64,000 nt of DNA from Burkholderiaceae bacterium (GTDB lineage Bacteria > Pseudomonadota > Gammaproteobacteria > Burkholderiales > Burkholderiaceae_D). The position numbers and the translations under genes were made by a program. The notes under the pieces were generated by a model. It was given only the letters and a program-made list of their open reading frames with translations, searched no databases and was not told the origin of the DNA. The stretch covers positions 28,208-92,207 of the forward strand of contig JARLJG010000066.1 of the NCBI GenBank assembly GCA_031291325.1, read 5' to 3'. This document shows, one piece after another, positions 50,689-60,389 of the stretch (position 1 is its first letter; each line of letters starts with the position of its first letter).

Positions 50689-51036
50689 ATGAATACTATC
50701 GGCGGAATCGACACCAGCAAAATCCAGGCGATGGTGCAGCAATTGAAAGCGGTGGCGGCGCAAACGCAAGCGACCGCTGCACCTGCCGTGGCCGGCGAAG
50801 AGTCTGCCGCGCCGGTCGACTTTGGCGCTGTGTTGAAAGCGTCGCTTGATAAGGTCAATGATACGCAACAAGCAGCCGATGCATTGAGCGACCGATTCAT
50901 GAAAGGCGACGACTCGGTCAACTTGTCCGAAGTGATGATCGCCGGACAAAAAGCCAACATCGCGCTGCAGGCGACCATACAGGTGAGAACAAAACTGGTC
51001 GCAGCCTATAACGACATCATGAATATGCAGGTATAA
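50689..51036 (+). CDS. fliE: Flagellar hook-basal body protein FliE
   Basis: VDFGAVLKASLDKVNDTQQAADALSDRFMKGDDSVNLSEVMIAGQKANIALQATIQVRTKLVAAYNDIMNMQV. Confidence 0.97.
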   Translation: MNTIGGIDTSKIQAMVQQLKAVAAQTQATAAPAVAGEESAAPVDFGAVLKASLDKVNDTQQAADALSDRFMKGDDSVNLSEVMIAGQKANIALQATIQVRTKLVAAYNDIMNMQV

Positions 51037-51112
51037 AACGGGCTGCCCGGTTTTCGCAAGAGTCAATTCGGCATGCGCGCCTGGAAAATGGCAAAATTTT
51101 CAAGGACAAGCC

Positions 51113-51877
51113 CTAACGGAAGCCGGTTGCTTTCGCGTTTTGTTCGCGCTCCATTTTGGTAATATAGCGCTGCACCGCATTCATCATCGATTTTGGCAAA
51201 TCGATAAATAGGCAGCCCAGCCTGCGGATCGATTTCCCGTTTGCCAAAGTAATTTCTTGCGCGTTGCGTATCTGCAGTGTGGCGACCACCAGGGTTCCAC
51301 CGGGCAGGTCGATGCGGCAATCTTTGTAGATGCGACCGACGGTCGGATCGAGCTGCTTTTTCTCGTCGACCATTGCGATGCCGCCACCGCTGACGTTTTG
51401 CAGAGTCAGCACAACCGTGGTTGATCCGTCGCCATCCTCGCGCGGCACGGTAATCGCACAGCGAACCGGGTTGGTGACCGGCGTGAGGACCCGATAAAAC
51501 TCGCGGCGCTGCAAACGTATCAAGCTTGCAGGTATGGTAAAACTGAATGCCGGCAGGTTTTCAAAAATGCAAGACTCGATTTTGGTGACGAAAAATAGAA
51601 TGCGAATATGCTCCAGCAGGGTTTCAAAGGAGATATTGTCGCTTTGCAGTATGCGTTGATTTTGCAGCGGGGAAGGCGCGCAGTCGATAATCACGACCCC
51701 GTTCGGCTCGTCGATTTTCAGAATAGAGGTGACAACCGACTCCGTCCCGCCGTTGATGATCATTCTGACGAGTTGATTGCGTTCCCCGATACTACGAAGC
51801 AGGGCGACAATCTCCTTGCGCGAATAGACTTGGTAGGGGCCTAGGTCTTCGACTCCGAAATTTGAATTGAAAGTCAT
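51113..51877 (-). CDS. ycgR: PilZ-domain flagellar brake protein (YcgR family)
   Basis: YcgR N-terminal domain; PilZ motif LQRREFYRV ... NVSGGGIAM. Confidence 0.93.
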   Translation of the reverse strand: MTFNSNFGVEDLGPYQVYSRKEIVALLRSIGERNQLVRMIINGGTESVVTSILKIDEPNGVVIIDCAPSPLQNQRILQSDNISFETLLEHIRILFFVTKIESCIFENLPAFSFTIPASLIRLQRREFYRVLTPVTNPVRCAITVPREDGDGSTTVVLTLQNVSGGGIAMVDEKKQLDPTVGRIYKDCRIDLPGGTLVVATLQIRNAQEITLANGKSIRRLGCLFIDLPKSMMNAVQRYITKMEREQNAKATGFR

Positions 51878-51937
51878 GGGTGCATGCGGTTGAACTCACT
51901 GCACCATTTTACACATAAGTTTGCGGATATGACTATT

Positions 51938-52231
51938 CTATCCTGCTGTTTTGGCTTGAAACTCGGTTTCCCCGGACTCGACGCGGTACAGCCAGGCCAG
52001 CAATTCGGCGACCGCGCGATATAATGCCGGCGGAATTTTTGCGTCCAGGTCGACCTGCATCAAGAGCGCGACCAACTCCTTCGATTCATGCACGAAAACC
52101 CCGTGTTCCTTGGCGCGCGAAATGATCTCTTCGGCGATCAAACCGCGCCCCTTGGCGACCACCTTGGGCGCCAATTCGCCGGTCTTGTAGGCGAGGGCAA
52201 CCGCGCTTTGCTTAGGATTGGGCTGCTTCAT
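51938..52231 (-). CDS. FlhB C-terminal-domain-like protein lacking NPTH
   Basis: 97 aa; SAVALAYKTGELAPKVVAKGRGLIAEEIISRAKEHGVFVHESKELVALLMQVDLDAKIPPALYRAVAELLAWLY aligns with FlhB-CC. Confidence 0.92.
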   Translation of the reverse strand: MKQPNPKQSAVALAYKTGELAPKVVAKGRGLIAEEIISRAKEHGVFVHESKELVALLMQVDLDAKIPPALYRAVAELLAWLYRVESGETEFQAKTAG

Positions 52232-53441
52232 CTTGTTTGATCGTTAAGGAGTCCAGCGGAGATCCGGCTGCATCCAGTGCGCTCGCCAACAGGTCGCCAT
52301 GCGCCTTGAGCGTTGCCGCCGAAGACTGCGAGGCGGTGGCGACGCGCACGTGCACGTGGCCCCCGGCCAGGTTGATGGTTGCCGATATTTTGCCCAATTT
52401 CGGCAAATCGAAGCGAATCACGCTTTGCCACGAAGTTTGGCCGCCGTCGGCATTGCCTGCGTGCCCGCCGTGATTGCTTTCGTCGCTGATTTCCCATTCA
52501 AAATGCTGTCCCGGCCACAATTCTCCCTGCCACGCAACGCGATGCTGCTCCAGCGCATTCAACTGCAAATTGATGGTTTGTGCGCTCTGCTGAGTCAGGT
52601 TGGGAGAGCGCACCACGGCATCGGCCTGTTGCGGCAGATTGCGGGCGTTGAGCAAGGTATTGAGCGCTTGGGTCAACTTCGTCTGGCCGTCCGACGTGTT
52701 GCGCAAGTTGTCCATGAGTCGGGACAAGTCGGCGTCCGAGATTGCCGGCCTTGGCAGCACCGTTTGCGCGCCGACGCTTTGCGCTTTGGCCGTTGTCGCT
52801 GTGTTGGTCGCCGCGCCGGCGCGCGATGTTTGACTTGATTGTTCGACCTGCGGTGTTGCGGGCGCATTTGTTTGCGGTTCTTGCAGCAAGTCGCTCAACG
52901 GGCGCTGGCCGTCCACCCATTGACTGACATGCGATTCATAGAAGAGGCCGCTCAATTCGATGCTGTCCTGCAGCACCGCAGCAATTTTTGGGGGATTCGT
53001 AGTGGGGGCCGCCAACAACGGGGTCTTGCCGACCAGAGCTTGCGGCGCTCCCGATTGCTGCGCGGCTTGCAGCGCGGTATTGATGACCTTTGCGGCGTCG
53101 CTGAGCGAGGCCGACGACCCATCGTTCTGTTGCGTGACCAAAAAGGTTGGGCGCGGTTCCGACGCCAACAAAGTCATCGGCAAGGTTTCGCCGACATTGG
53201 TATCGGCCGGTAGCGCCATCCTAAGGACGTTGTTGGCGACGTTGACCAGAAACGTGCCGTCTTCCAGTTTGGTCAGCACCTGCGTTTGAAACAGCTGTCC
53301 GATTGCAGCTTGGGTGATATTGCCGGGCGCACCTTGGGCCAGGTTGGCGCTAACCGATACCGCCGTAGAACCGGTCGGCGCAGGTGCTGCCTCGGCGAGA
53401 ACCAGCGACTTAACGCTCGTTATGTCGGCCGGCGGAATCAT
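52212..53441 (-). CDS. Second FliK-like (Flg_hook domain) protein
   Basis: Start at MIPPADITSV; C-terminal WQSVIRFDLPKLGKISATINLAGGHVHVRVATASQSSAATLKAHGDLLASALDAAG; overlaps the FlhB-like gene. Confidence 0.8.
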   Translation of the reverse strand: MIPPADITSVKSLVLAEAAPAPTGSTAVSVSANLAQGAPGNITQAAIGQLFQTQVLTKLEDGTFLVNVANNVLRMALPADTNVGETLPMTLLASEPRPTFLVTQQNDGSSASLSDAAKVINTALQAAQQSGAPQALVGKTPLLAAPTTNPPKIAAVLQDSIELSGLFYESHVSQWVDGQRPLSDLLQEPQTNAPATPQVEQSSQTSRAGAATNTATTAKAQSVGAQTVLPRPAISDADLSRLMDNLRNTSDGQTKLTQALNTLLNARNLPQQADAVVRSPNLTQQSAQTINLQLNALEQHRVAWQGELWPGQHFEWEISDESNHGGHAGNADGGQTSWQSVIRFDLPKLGKISATINLAGGHVHVRVATASQSSAATLKAHGDLLASALDAAGSPLDSLTIKQDEAAQS

Positions 53442-53446
53442 CCAGT

Positions 53447-53779
53447 TTAGCTCGAACGGGTCGTGCCGTATGCATCGGCCAGTTTGCGCTTGGTCTTGAC
53501 GCTGCTGATTTGCATCGACAATGTTGCCATCCACGGCTCGGTAATGTTGCGAATTGCGCGATCGTCGGCCAGGATTTTTTGGATGACTTTGATTTTGCGC
53601 TCGCGAACGGCGCCCTCGGCAATTTCGCTCTCGCTGCGTTTGATGGTCGCGATGTGCTGCGCGCAGGCATTTTCCAGTGTTGCCAATTGCATCCAATTGC
53701 CATTGCGCGCGGCCACCACCATCTCATCGGTCAATACGGCGATGGCTTCATAAAGGGAAACCACTTCTTGGCTATTCAT
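53447..53779 (-). CDS. fliT: Flagellar export chaperone FliT
   Basis: Small helical protein adjacent to fliS; MNSQEVVSLYEAIAVLTDEMVVAARNGNWMQLATLENACAQHI. Confidence 0.88.
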   Translation of the reverse strand: MNSQEVVSLYEAIAVLTDEMVVAARNGNWMQLATLENACAQHIATIKRSESEIAEGAVRERKIKVIQKILADDRAIRNITEPWMATLSMQISSVKTKRKLADAYGTTRSS

Positions 53780-53785
53780 TGTCGA

Positions 53786-54262
53786 TCATGCCTTTACAAG
53801 ACGGGATACACGCGGTGCCAGCGGGTCGGTATTTAAAGCGGGCGGCACTTGCCGCGCTGCTTGCTTTGCGCCATCGGCGCCGATCGCTTCCCACGCTCCC
53901 TTCAATTCGTTCAATAGGCGATAAACTTCGTCCAGGATTTCCGGGTCGTTGGTGCTGTTGGCAGTCAACAATTGGCGGCTCATATAGGCGTACAGCGCGT
54001 CCAGATTGAGCGCCAATTCGCCGCCCACCTCTTTATTGAGGCTGGCTCGCAAACCGGTCTCGATAAAGGCGATCGCCCTGGAAATCGCTTTGCCCTTTGC
54101 CGCGATGTGCTGGGCTTGCATATTCTGTTTTGCCACTGTAACGTGCAGCATGGCGCCTTCAAAGAGCATGACAACCAGTTGGTGCGGGCTGGCGGACATG
54201 ACCCCGGTCTCCATACCGACATTGGCGTATGCCGTGGCGCCACGTTGAGGTGATCCAAACAT
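53786..54262 (-). CDS. fliS: Flagellin export chaperone FliS
   Basis: GVMSASPHQLVVMLFEGAMLHVTVAKQNMQAQHIAAKGKAISRAIAFIETGLRASLNKEVGGELALNLDALYAYM. Confidence 0.97.
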   Translation of the reverse strand: MFGSPQRGATAYANVGMETGVMSASPHQLVVMLFEGAMLHVTVAKQNMQAQHIAAKGKAISRAIAFIETGLRASLNKEVGGELALNLDALYAYMSRQLLTANSTNDPEILDEVYRLLNELKGAWEAIGADGAKQAARQVPPALNTDPLAPRVSRLVKA

Positions 54263-54286
54263 TGATTGTTTTCCCTGAATGATAGG

Positions 54287-56914
54287 TTAGCCACTGCTCG
54301 ACGAGCTTGCCAACGAGGCCAGCTCTTGAGTTAGATAGGTTTGCGTCGCATCCAGTTTGGACATGGTCGTGTCCAACGCTTGAAACTCAGCCATGTAATT
54401 TGCCTGTTGCGCCGCCAGGGTCTTGTTGAGCGTCTTAATCTGCGCCTGGATGCCGGTGATATCGTTGTTGAGTCCTGTGGTTTCGGTCGTGATCGGTCCC
54501 GTGCTTCCCATGATCGAGGTCAGCGCGGTATTGAGTTGATACGCGTACCCTTGCGAGAAGGTCAATGTGCCGCGCGATCCGGTCGAGCCGCCATCGACGG
54601 TCAGTGCCAGTCCGGCAGTGGCAGACCCAGCCGATCCGGTCAGGACTTGCCCCGACCCGCTTGCCGGATTGCCGCCGATGGTGCCTTCGACATCCAGTCC
54701 GGTAGTGCTGGTTGGTGCAGAACCCAACAATGTGTTTGCGGCATTGCCACTGAGGGTGACCAGCGACGCCGAACCATAGCGTTGCGAGGTGATCGAGAGC
54801 GCGCCGCTGCTATCGACCGCCACTTTGACGGAGCTGCCCGCGTTCGAGATTGCACCCGCGCCGTTGATTGCGCTTTGCACCGCAGTAGCCAGCGAACTGG
54901 CGGTATAGGTTCCTGCGGCTAGCGTAACGGACGCCGAAACACCGTCGATGTTCACCGATAATGCATCGTTGCTGCCGGTGGTGATGGTAAGGCCGGGGGC
55001 GGCGCTTCCCACTTCGGTTCCCTGCGTTGCCACTTGCGAGACGTTGATCGCGTAGGTGCCTGCCTTCGAGGCCGAGGTCGAGGATTTGAAACTGACCAGG
55101 CTGTCCGAGGCGTTCCCGACAGCAGTAAACAGGGCGGCCACGTTGCCGAAATTGTTGGTGACGGCTTTGTTTAACGTGGTGCTGTTGAGCGCCATGCTGC
55201 CGTCGCTCTGAAACGTGATGCCAAGTTGCGCCAGCGAATTCATGCTGTCGCTGGTTCCGGCAATCGTTCCGCCGAGCACGGCGCGTAACTGCTCTTGGAC
55301 GGTCTGGACGCCGCTGTCGCCCAGCAAAGGGCCGTAGGTATTGTTGGTGGTATTATGCCCGATCGCCGAAGTGAACGTGCTGTTCAACGAGTTGTACGCG
55401 CTCACCAGCGACTGCACCGAAGTTTCCACCGAAGACGAATTTTGCGTCACTGCAACCGTGGACGACCCTGTCGCGGTGAGGCTCATCGACAGGCCCTGAA
55501 CCGCGCCGGTGACGTTGTTGCTCGCGCTGGTAATCGCAAGGCCGTTGACCGTGAGCGCGGCGTTTTGCGCACTGGCGCTTTGCGTCAAGTTTTGCGTTCC
55601 AGACGGATCGTAGGAGAGCAAACTGCTTAAGGTGGAGTCGCCACTGACCGAGATTTTCATGCTCGATGCGGCGCCGGTTGAGCTCGAAGTCAACACCAGA
55701 TGATAGGGTGAACTGCTGCCATCGTTGACGATGGTCGCGGTGACGCCGATGCTGGCGCTGTTGATCGCTGACGCTATTCCCGCCAGCGAATCGTTGGAAC
55801 TGCCGATCGTGATGCTGCCGCCGGCATTGCTGGCATCTTGCGTGAAAGCGGAATTAGCGTACGTTCCACTGGTGAGCGTGCTGCCCGCAGTCAGGCCCGC
55901 AGTGGTCGGGGACGTGCCCGCCACCGTGATCGCATTGGCGGAAGTCAAGGCGACGCTGCCCATATACGTCTGCGTCGTGCCGGACGAATTTATCCCGGTG
56001 AAGCCTCCGCTTGCGCCGCTGCTGGCATTTTGGTTGATCGTAAGGTTGGCGCCGGATGCGCTGGAGAACGCCAGTGTGCCGGCCGCTGCCGTGCCGGTAA
56101 CGGTGATGCCGGCTGCAGTCAATTGCGCGCCGACAGAACCGGAGTCGGTGCTTTGCAATGCGCTATCGAGTTGCGCGGCAGTCAAGCTGGAATTTGCGCC
56201 GACGTTGGCGACGGTGACGCCTCCCACCGTCAAGTTATAGGAGTCGGTGCTTCCAGTGCTGACATCGGTGAAGGCCAAAACGCCGCTACTGGCCGCTTGC
56301 GCAGTGGCGGTGACCCCGGTCGTGGCGGTCTGGAGGTTGATTTGTGTCGCCAGCGCAGCCGCACTGGTGGTCGAACTGCTGGTGGCGATTGTCGTTCCGT
56401 TGAGCGTGAGGGAACCGGCGGCAATTCCGCTGCTGGCAACGCTGGAGGCTAAAGTGGATCCCGTCAGGTTGGCGCTTACAGTGCCGAACTCGAACGAAAT
56501 CGTGGTCGAACTCCCGGTTCCTAGGGCTGTGCTGCTACTCGCTTGCCCTTTGCTCGTTAGCGTTTGCGCTTGCGCCAGTTGGCTGACAACGACGCTATAA
56601 TTTCCCGCGCTCGCCGTGCTGTCGGCGGTGCCGGACAAAACCGACGTGTTCGACGGCGTCACCGACAAGGCACCGAACGCGCTGGCAGAATCGATGCTTT
56701 GCACAGCCGATTGAAACGTGCTGAGCGCCGATGTCACCGCACCATAAGCGGATAAGGTCGTTTGATAGCTGGTGATCTGATTGTTAAGCTGGGTCAGCGG
56801 CAGCGACTGAACAATCATCAATTGCGAGACGATCGCATTGACATTCAGCCCCGAGCCGATTCCGGCGTCGGTCAGCGCGGCTATCCCGGTACTAGAAACG
56901 GGTGAAACACTCAC
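54287..56914 (-). CDS. fliD: Flagellar filament capping protein FliD (enlarged, 875 aa)
   Basis: GIGSGLNVNAIVSQLMIVQSLPLTQLNNQITSYQTTLSAYGAVTSALSTFQSAV; FliD_C region; between fliS and flaG. Confidence 0.95.
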   Translation of the reverse strand: MSVSPVSSTGIAALTDAGIGSGLNVNAIVSQLMIVQSLPLTQLNNQITSYQTTLSAYGAVTSALSTFQSAVQSIDSASAFGALSVTPSNTSVLSGTADSTASAGNYSVVVSQLAQAQTLTSKGQASSSTALGTGSSTTISFEFGTVSANLTGSTLASSVASSGIAAGSLTLNGTTIATSSSTTSAAALATQINLQTATTGVTATAQAASSGVLAFTDVSTGSTDSYNLTVGGVTVANVGANSSLTAAQLDSALQSTDSGSVGAQLTAAGITVTGTAAAGTLAFSSASGANLTINQNASSGASGGFTGINSSGTTQTYMGSVALTSANAITVAGTSPTTAGLTAGSTLTSGTYANSAFTQDASNAGGSITIGSSNDSLAGIASAINSASIGVTATIVNDGSSSPYHLVLTSSSTGAASSMKISVSGDSTLSSLLSYDPSGTQNLTQSASAQNAALTVNGLAITSASNNVTGAVQGLSMSLTATGSSTVAVTQNSSSVETSVQSLVSAYNSLNSTFTSAIGHNTTNNTYGPLLGDSGVQTVQEQLRAVLGGTIAGTSDSMNSLAQLGITFQSDGSMALNSTTLNKAVTNNFGNVAALFTAVGNASDSLVSFKSSTSASKAGTYAINVSQVATQGTEVGSAAPGLTITTGSNDALSVNIDGVSASVTLAAGTYTASSLATAVQSAINGAGAISNAGSSVKVAVDSSGALSITSQRYGSASLVTLSGNAANTLLGSAPTSTTGLDVEGTIGGNPASGSGQVLTGSAGSATAGLALTVDGGSTGSRGTLTFSQGYAYQLNTALTSIMGSTGPITTETTGLNNDITGIQAQIKTLNKTLAAQQANYMAEFQALDTTMSKLDATQTYLTQELASLASSSSSG

Positions 56915-57015
56915 TTGCGCCTCCTGCGAAAACTACACTATACGTCGTTTACGGCGCGGACAAAGCAGACTTTAGAAGGCAGTTTGCATGTCTGTTTCGC
57001 AAAATACCATGCCGA

Positions 57016-57393
57016 TCATACCTGTTGCTTGATTAACAAGCCCTGCGTCTGGTCGAGCGAATCGGCGATTGCCAAAGCTTCTTTCGACGGAATTTGACGG
57101 ATAACCTGGTTGTTCTGCTGATCGACGATCTTCACCACGATACGGTGGCTGCTTGAGTCCATGGAAAATTCGATTCCCTGCGCTTGCGATTCCATTGCCT
57201 TATTGATCTTTTGCACTGCCTGGCTTACTTGAGCGATAGATGGTTCCGACTGCGCGCCGGAAGCCTGCGCGACAGTGCTCGATTTATCGACGGTGACGGT
57301 CGCAGCCGATCCAGAGCTGGAATTTGTGCTCGCTTGCGGCGTCGGAGCCGGCACCCCCGATTGACTGATACTCGCGACTGGTCGGATATCCAT
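57016..57393 (-). CDS. flaG: FlaG family protein
   Basis: IEFSMDSSSHRIVVKIVDQQNNQVIRQIPSKEALAIADSLDQTQGLLIKQQV. Confidence 0.94.
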   Translation of the reverse strand: MDIRPVASISQSGVPAPTPQASTNSSSGSAATVTVDKSSTVAQASGAQSEPSIAQVSQAVQKINKAMESQAQGIEFSMDSSSHRIVVKIVDQQNNQVIRQIPSKEALAIADSLDQTQGLLIKQQV

Positions 57394-57416
57394 GATGACC
57401 TTCCTTTATGGCCGAA

Positions 57417-57443
57417 ATCCCGGCCTGAAAAACTGGCCGGGAT
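57417..57443 (-). terminator. Hairpin between fliC and flaG (terminator/attenuator candidate)
   Basis: ATCCCGGCC-TGAAAAACT-GGCCGGGAT, 9-bp perfect stem, weak T-run. Confidence 0.6.
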
Positions 57444-57470
57444 CGCTTACGCTGCTATATGACTAACCGT

Positions 57471-59015
57471 TTAACGCAATAAGGTCAGTACCGAGTTAGG
57501 CAAGGAATTCGCCTGTGCCAGCATCGCCGTGCCCGCTTGTTGCAAGATTTGATAGTGGGCAAGGTTGGCGGTTTCCGACGCGTAGTTCGTATTTGAAATC
57601 AAGCTTTGCGCGGATTGCAGATTCGTCGATGCCGTGCTCAAGTTGCTGATGGTCGCCGTGAAACGATTCTGGATCGCGCCCAAGTCCGCTTGCTGCGAAT
57701 TGATCTGGTTGATCGCCGCGTCCACAATGTTGATCGCCGCATTGGCCCCCGAGACTGAGCTGATATCAAGGGTAGACAGAGACGAGAGTTGCGAGGAATA
57801 GCCGGTCAAGCCGCCATCGCCCAACGCGGTGCCGCCGTTGGTGTCCACAAGATTGATCGACGACGAGGAATTCAAAGTCAAGTTACCTGAGGTTGTCGTC
57901 CCCGCGCTGCCGGCAGTGCCCGAGACCAAGTTGACATCCGTGCTGCTGAGATTGCCGTTCGCAAGGATACCTGTACTGTTGACGCCACCGTTCGCGGTCC
58001 ATCCCGTTGCAGTCAATCCCGTTGCGGCCAATACCGCAGCTGAGCCGGCGCCAGCGGCATCCGTCGCCACGTTAATGTCGCGTCCGTCTGCAGCGGTCAA
58101 TTTCAATTGGCCGGTGCTGGCGTCGGCGGTGGCCGTCACTCCCGATTGCGACGCGACGGCATTGATTGCCGAAGCGGCATTCTGGATTTGCCCCAATTCG
58201 GTAGTGGATGCAGAGATGGAGCCGACGGCGATCCCGTTAATCCAAAGCTGACCGGAGGTGGTCGAGTTCGAAGTCGCGACCGTTACTGCCGCACCTGTTA
58301 CCGTCGTCGATGCAGTCGCAGTCACGCCACCCGTCAAGCTCGATTGGGCATTGATCGCGGCTGCCTTGGCGTAGGCGCTCGATGCGCTGACGCCGGGGTC
58401 GGAAGTGGCGTTGGATGCGCCGATCGTCACGCCGTTGACGATGATGCTCGAAGCGGTCGTCCACGCGTTGGTCGAGACTGCGGTGGCGCTGGCGCCGCCG
58501 TAATTGCCGAGCGTATTGGTGGTGGCGCCGGCCACACTGACGCTGATCGTTTGATTGGCATTGGCGCCGGTTTGGAATTGTTGCGCCTGGAACGAGCCGT
58601 CCAGCAGATTTTCGCCGTTGAACTGGGTGGTGGTTGCCGTATTTTGAATTTCCTGCAGCAACTGCTGTGCTTGCGCATTCAATGCAGAGCGGTCGGAAGA
58701 TGTGTTAGTCGCATTCGCCGATTCGACTGCCAGTTGGCGCAGCGTTTGCAGGTTGGACGTGACCGAAGTCAATGCGCCGCCAGCCGTTTGCGCCAGCGAA
58801 ATGCCGTCGTTCGAGTTTTGCGACGCCTGTGTCAAACCGTTGATTTGCGAGGTCATGCGTGTGGAAATCGCCAAACCTGCCGCATCGTCGGCTGCGCTAT
58901 TGATGCGCAAACCGGAAGACAGACGTGCCAACGACTGCGACAAGCCAGACTGCGAATTCGACAGGTTGTTTTGAGCAACTAGCGACGCCACGTTAGTGTT
59001 GATGAATAAGGACAT
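57471..59015 (-). CDS. fliC: Flagellin FliC
   Basis: MSLFINTNVASLVAQNNLSNSQSGLSQSLARLSSGLRINSAADDAAGLAISTRMTSQ; C-terminal flagellin domain; RBS AGGAGA. Confidence 0.97.
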   Translation of the reverse strand: MSLFINTNVASLVAQNNLSNSQSGLSQSLARLSSGLRINSAADDAAGLAISTRMTSQINGLTQASQNSNDGISLAQTAGGALTSVTSNLQTLRQLAVESANATNTSSDRSALNAQAQQLLQEIQNTATTTQFNGENLLDGSFQAQQFQTGANANQTISVSVAGATTNTLGNYGGASATAVSTNAWTTASSIIVNGVTIGASNATSDPGVSASSAYAKAAAINAQSSLTGGVTATASTTVTGAAVTVATSNSTTSGQLWINGIAVGSISASTTELGQIQNAASAINAVASQSGVTATADASTGQLKLTAADGRDINVATDAAGAGSAAVLAATGLTATGWTANGGVNSTGILANGNLSSTDVNLVSGTAGSAGTTTSGNLTLNSSSSINLVDTNGGTALGDGGLTGYSSQLSSLSTLDISSVSGANAAINIVDAAINQINSQQADLGAIQNRFTATISNLSTASTNLQSAQSLISNTNYASETANLAHYQILQQAGTAMLAQANSLPNSVLTLLR

Positions 59016-59111
59016 GATATTTCTCCTGTGTGGATCCGATGGTTTCCGGCTCAATCACTGCCAACTTTGGTTCGCCTTCGGTTGACTGCAAACAAACCGC
59101 CGTTGTTCTAT

Positions 59112-59138
59112 TTATCGGTCAAGACTGGAAAAAGTTTA
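59112..59138 (-). promoter_or_regulatory. Sigma-28 (FliA) promoter of fliC
   Basis: On the minus strand: TAAA-CTTTTTCCAGTCTTG(15 nt)-ACCGATAA. Confidence 0.85.
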
Positions 59139-59381
59139 GTGTTGAACGCAACTTTTATTTTTTCCGTTCTTGCCGAAGTTCAATCGCGCCAAGTTCTTCA
59201 TCGGTTGCATTGGGACAATTCTTTAATGTTTCTTGAAATAAATTTTAGCGGGTGGACGCAAGCAGGAGATCCTGGCTTCATATGGAAGTTTGCCGGAATG
59301 GCATCGAGGGCGTATGGTAAACTGCCGACCCACGTCGTTTTTCATTAGTTAATCATTACCGCATCAGGAGGGCAGTACCCC

Positions 59382-60389
59382 ATGGATTATTCGCAGAAAT
59401 CGGTGCTGGTGTCGGGCGGAACCGGCTCTTTCGGCAACTTCATCGTGCGGCGCTTGCTCGATTTGGGCGCCAAGGAAGTGCGTGTTCTCAGCCGCGATGA
59501 GAAAAAACAGCACGATATGCGGGTGTTTTATCGCGGGCGCAGCAATCTTTCGTTCGTTATCGGCGACGTGCGCAATCGCGACCGCCTGGACGAAGCGATG
59601 AGCGGCATCGACATCATGTTTCACGCGGCTGCGCTCAAGCAAGTGCCGGCGTGCGAGAATTTCCCCAACGAAGCGATCCACACCAATGTCATCGGCGCGC
59701 AAAACGTGGTCGACGCCGCGCTGCGCAACAAGCTCGAAGCGTTCGTGATGGTCAGCACCGACAAGGCGGTCAAGCCGGTCAACGTGATGGGCATGACCAA
59801 GGCGCTGCAAGAGCGCATCGTGTTGAAAGGGAATCAGTCGCGCCTGAATCAGGGGACGCGTTTTGCCTGCGTGCGCTACGGCAACGTGCTGCGTTCGCGC
59901 GGATCGGTGATCCCGCTGTTCCGGCGTCTGTTGGCGGCGGATCAGCGTTTGACCATCACCGACGAACGCATGACGCGTTTTCTGTTGACTTTGAACGACG
60001 CCATCGACCTGGTGCTGTACGCTGCTGCCGAGCAGCGCGGCGGCGAAATCTTCGTGCGCAAGGCGCCTGCTGCGCGCATCCTCGACCTGGCCGAAATCTG
60101 CTGCGAAGAAGTGGGCAAGAAACTCGACTACGATGTGATCGGCTTGCTGCCGGGCGAGAAGTTGAACGAGATCATGCTGACCGAGGAAGAACTGGTGCGC
60201 ACCGAGGACTTGGGCGACTACTACAAGATTCATCCGTGGTGGAGCAAGACGCATTTCGACCACATCGACCACGAATACAGTTCGTTCGACAGCGTGGTCG
60301 ACAAGGCGCATATCTTGAAATTGATCGCGCGCGCGGATAAGGAGTTCGAAACTTTGGAGATGCCCGGTGGCGAATTCTCGAATTTCTGA
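59382..60389 (+). CDS. Polysaccharide-biosynthesis NAD-dependent epimerase/4,6-dehydratase (PseB/CapE/FlaA1-like)
   Basis: VLVSGGTGSFGNFIVRRLL Rossmann motif, FHAAALKQVPACE, VSTDKAVKPVNVMGMTKALQE. Confidence 0.85.
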   Translation: MDYSQKSVLVSGGTGSFGNFIVRRLLDLGAKEVRVLSRDEKKQHDMRVFYRGRSNLSFVIGDVRNRDRLDEAMSGIDIMFHAAALKQVPACENFPNEAIHTNVIGAQNVVDAALRNKLEAFVMVSTDKAVKPVNVMGMTKALQERIVLKGNQSRLNQGTRFACVRYGNVLRSRGSVIPLFRRLLAADQRLTITDERMTRFLLTLNDAIDLVLYAAAEQRGGEIFVRKAPAARILDLAEICCEEVGKKLDYDVIGLLPGEKLNEIMLTEEELVRTEDLGDYYKIHPWWSKTHFDHIDHEYSSFDSVVDKAHILKLIARADKEFETLEMPGGEFSNF

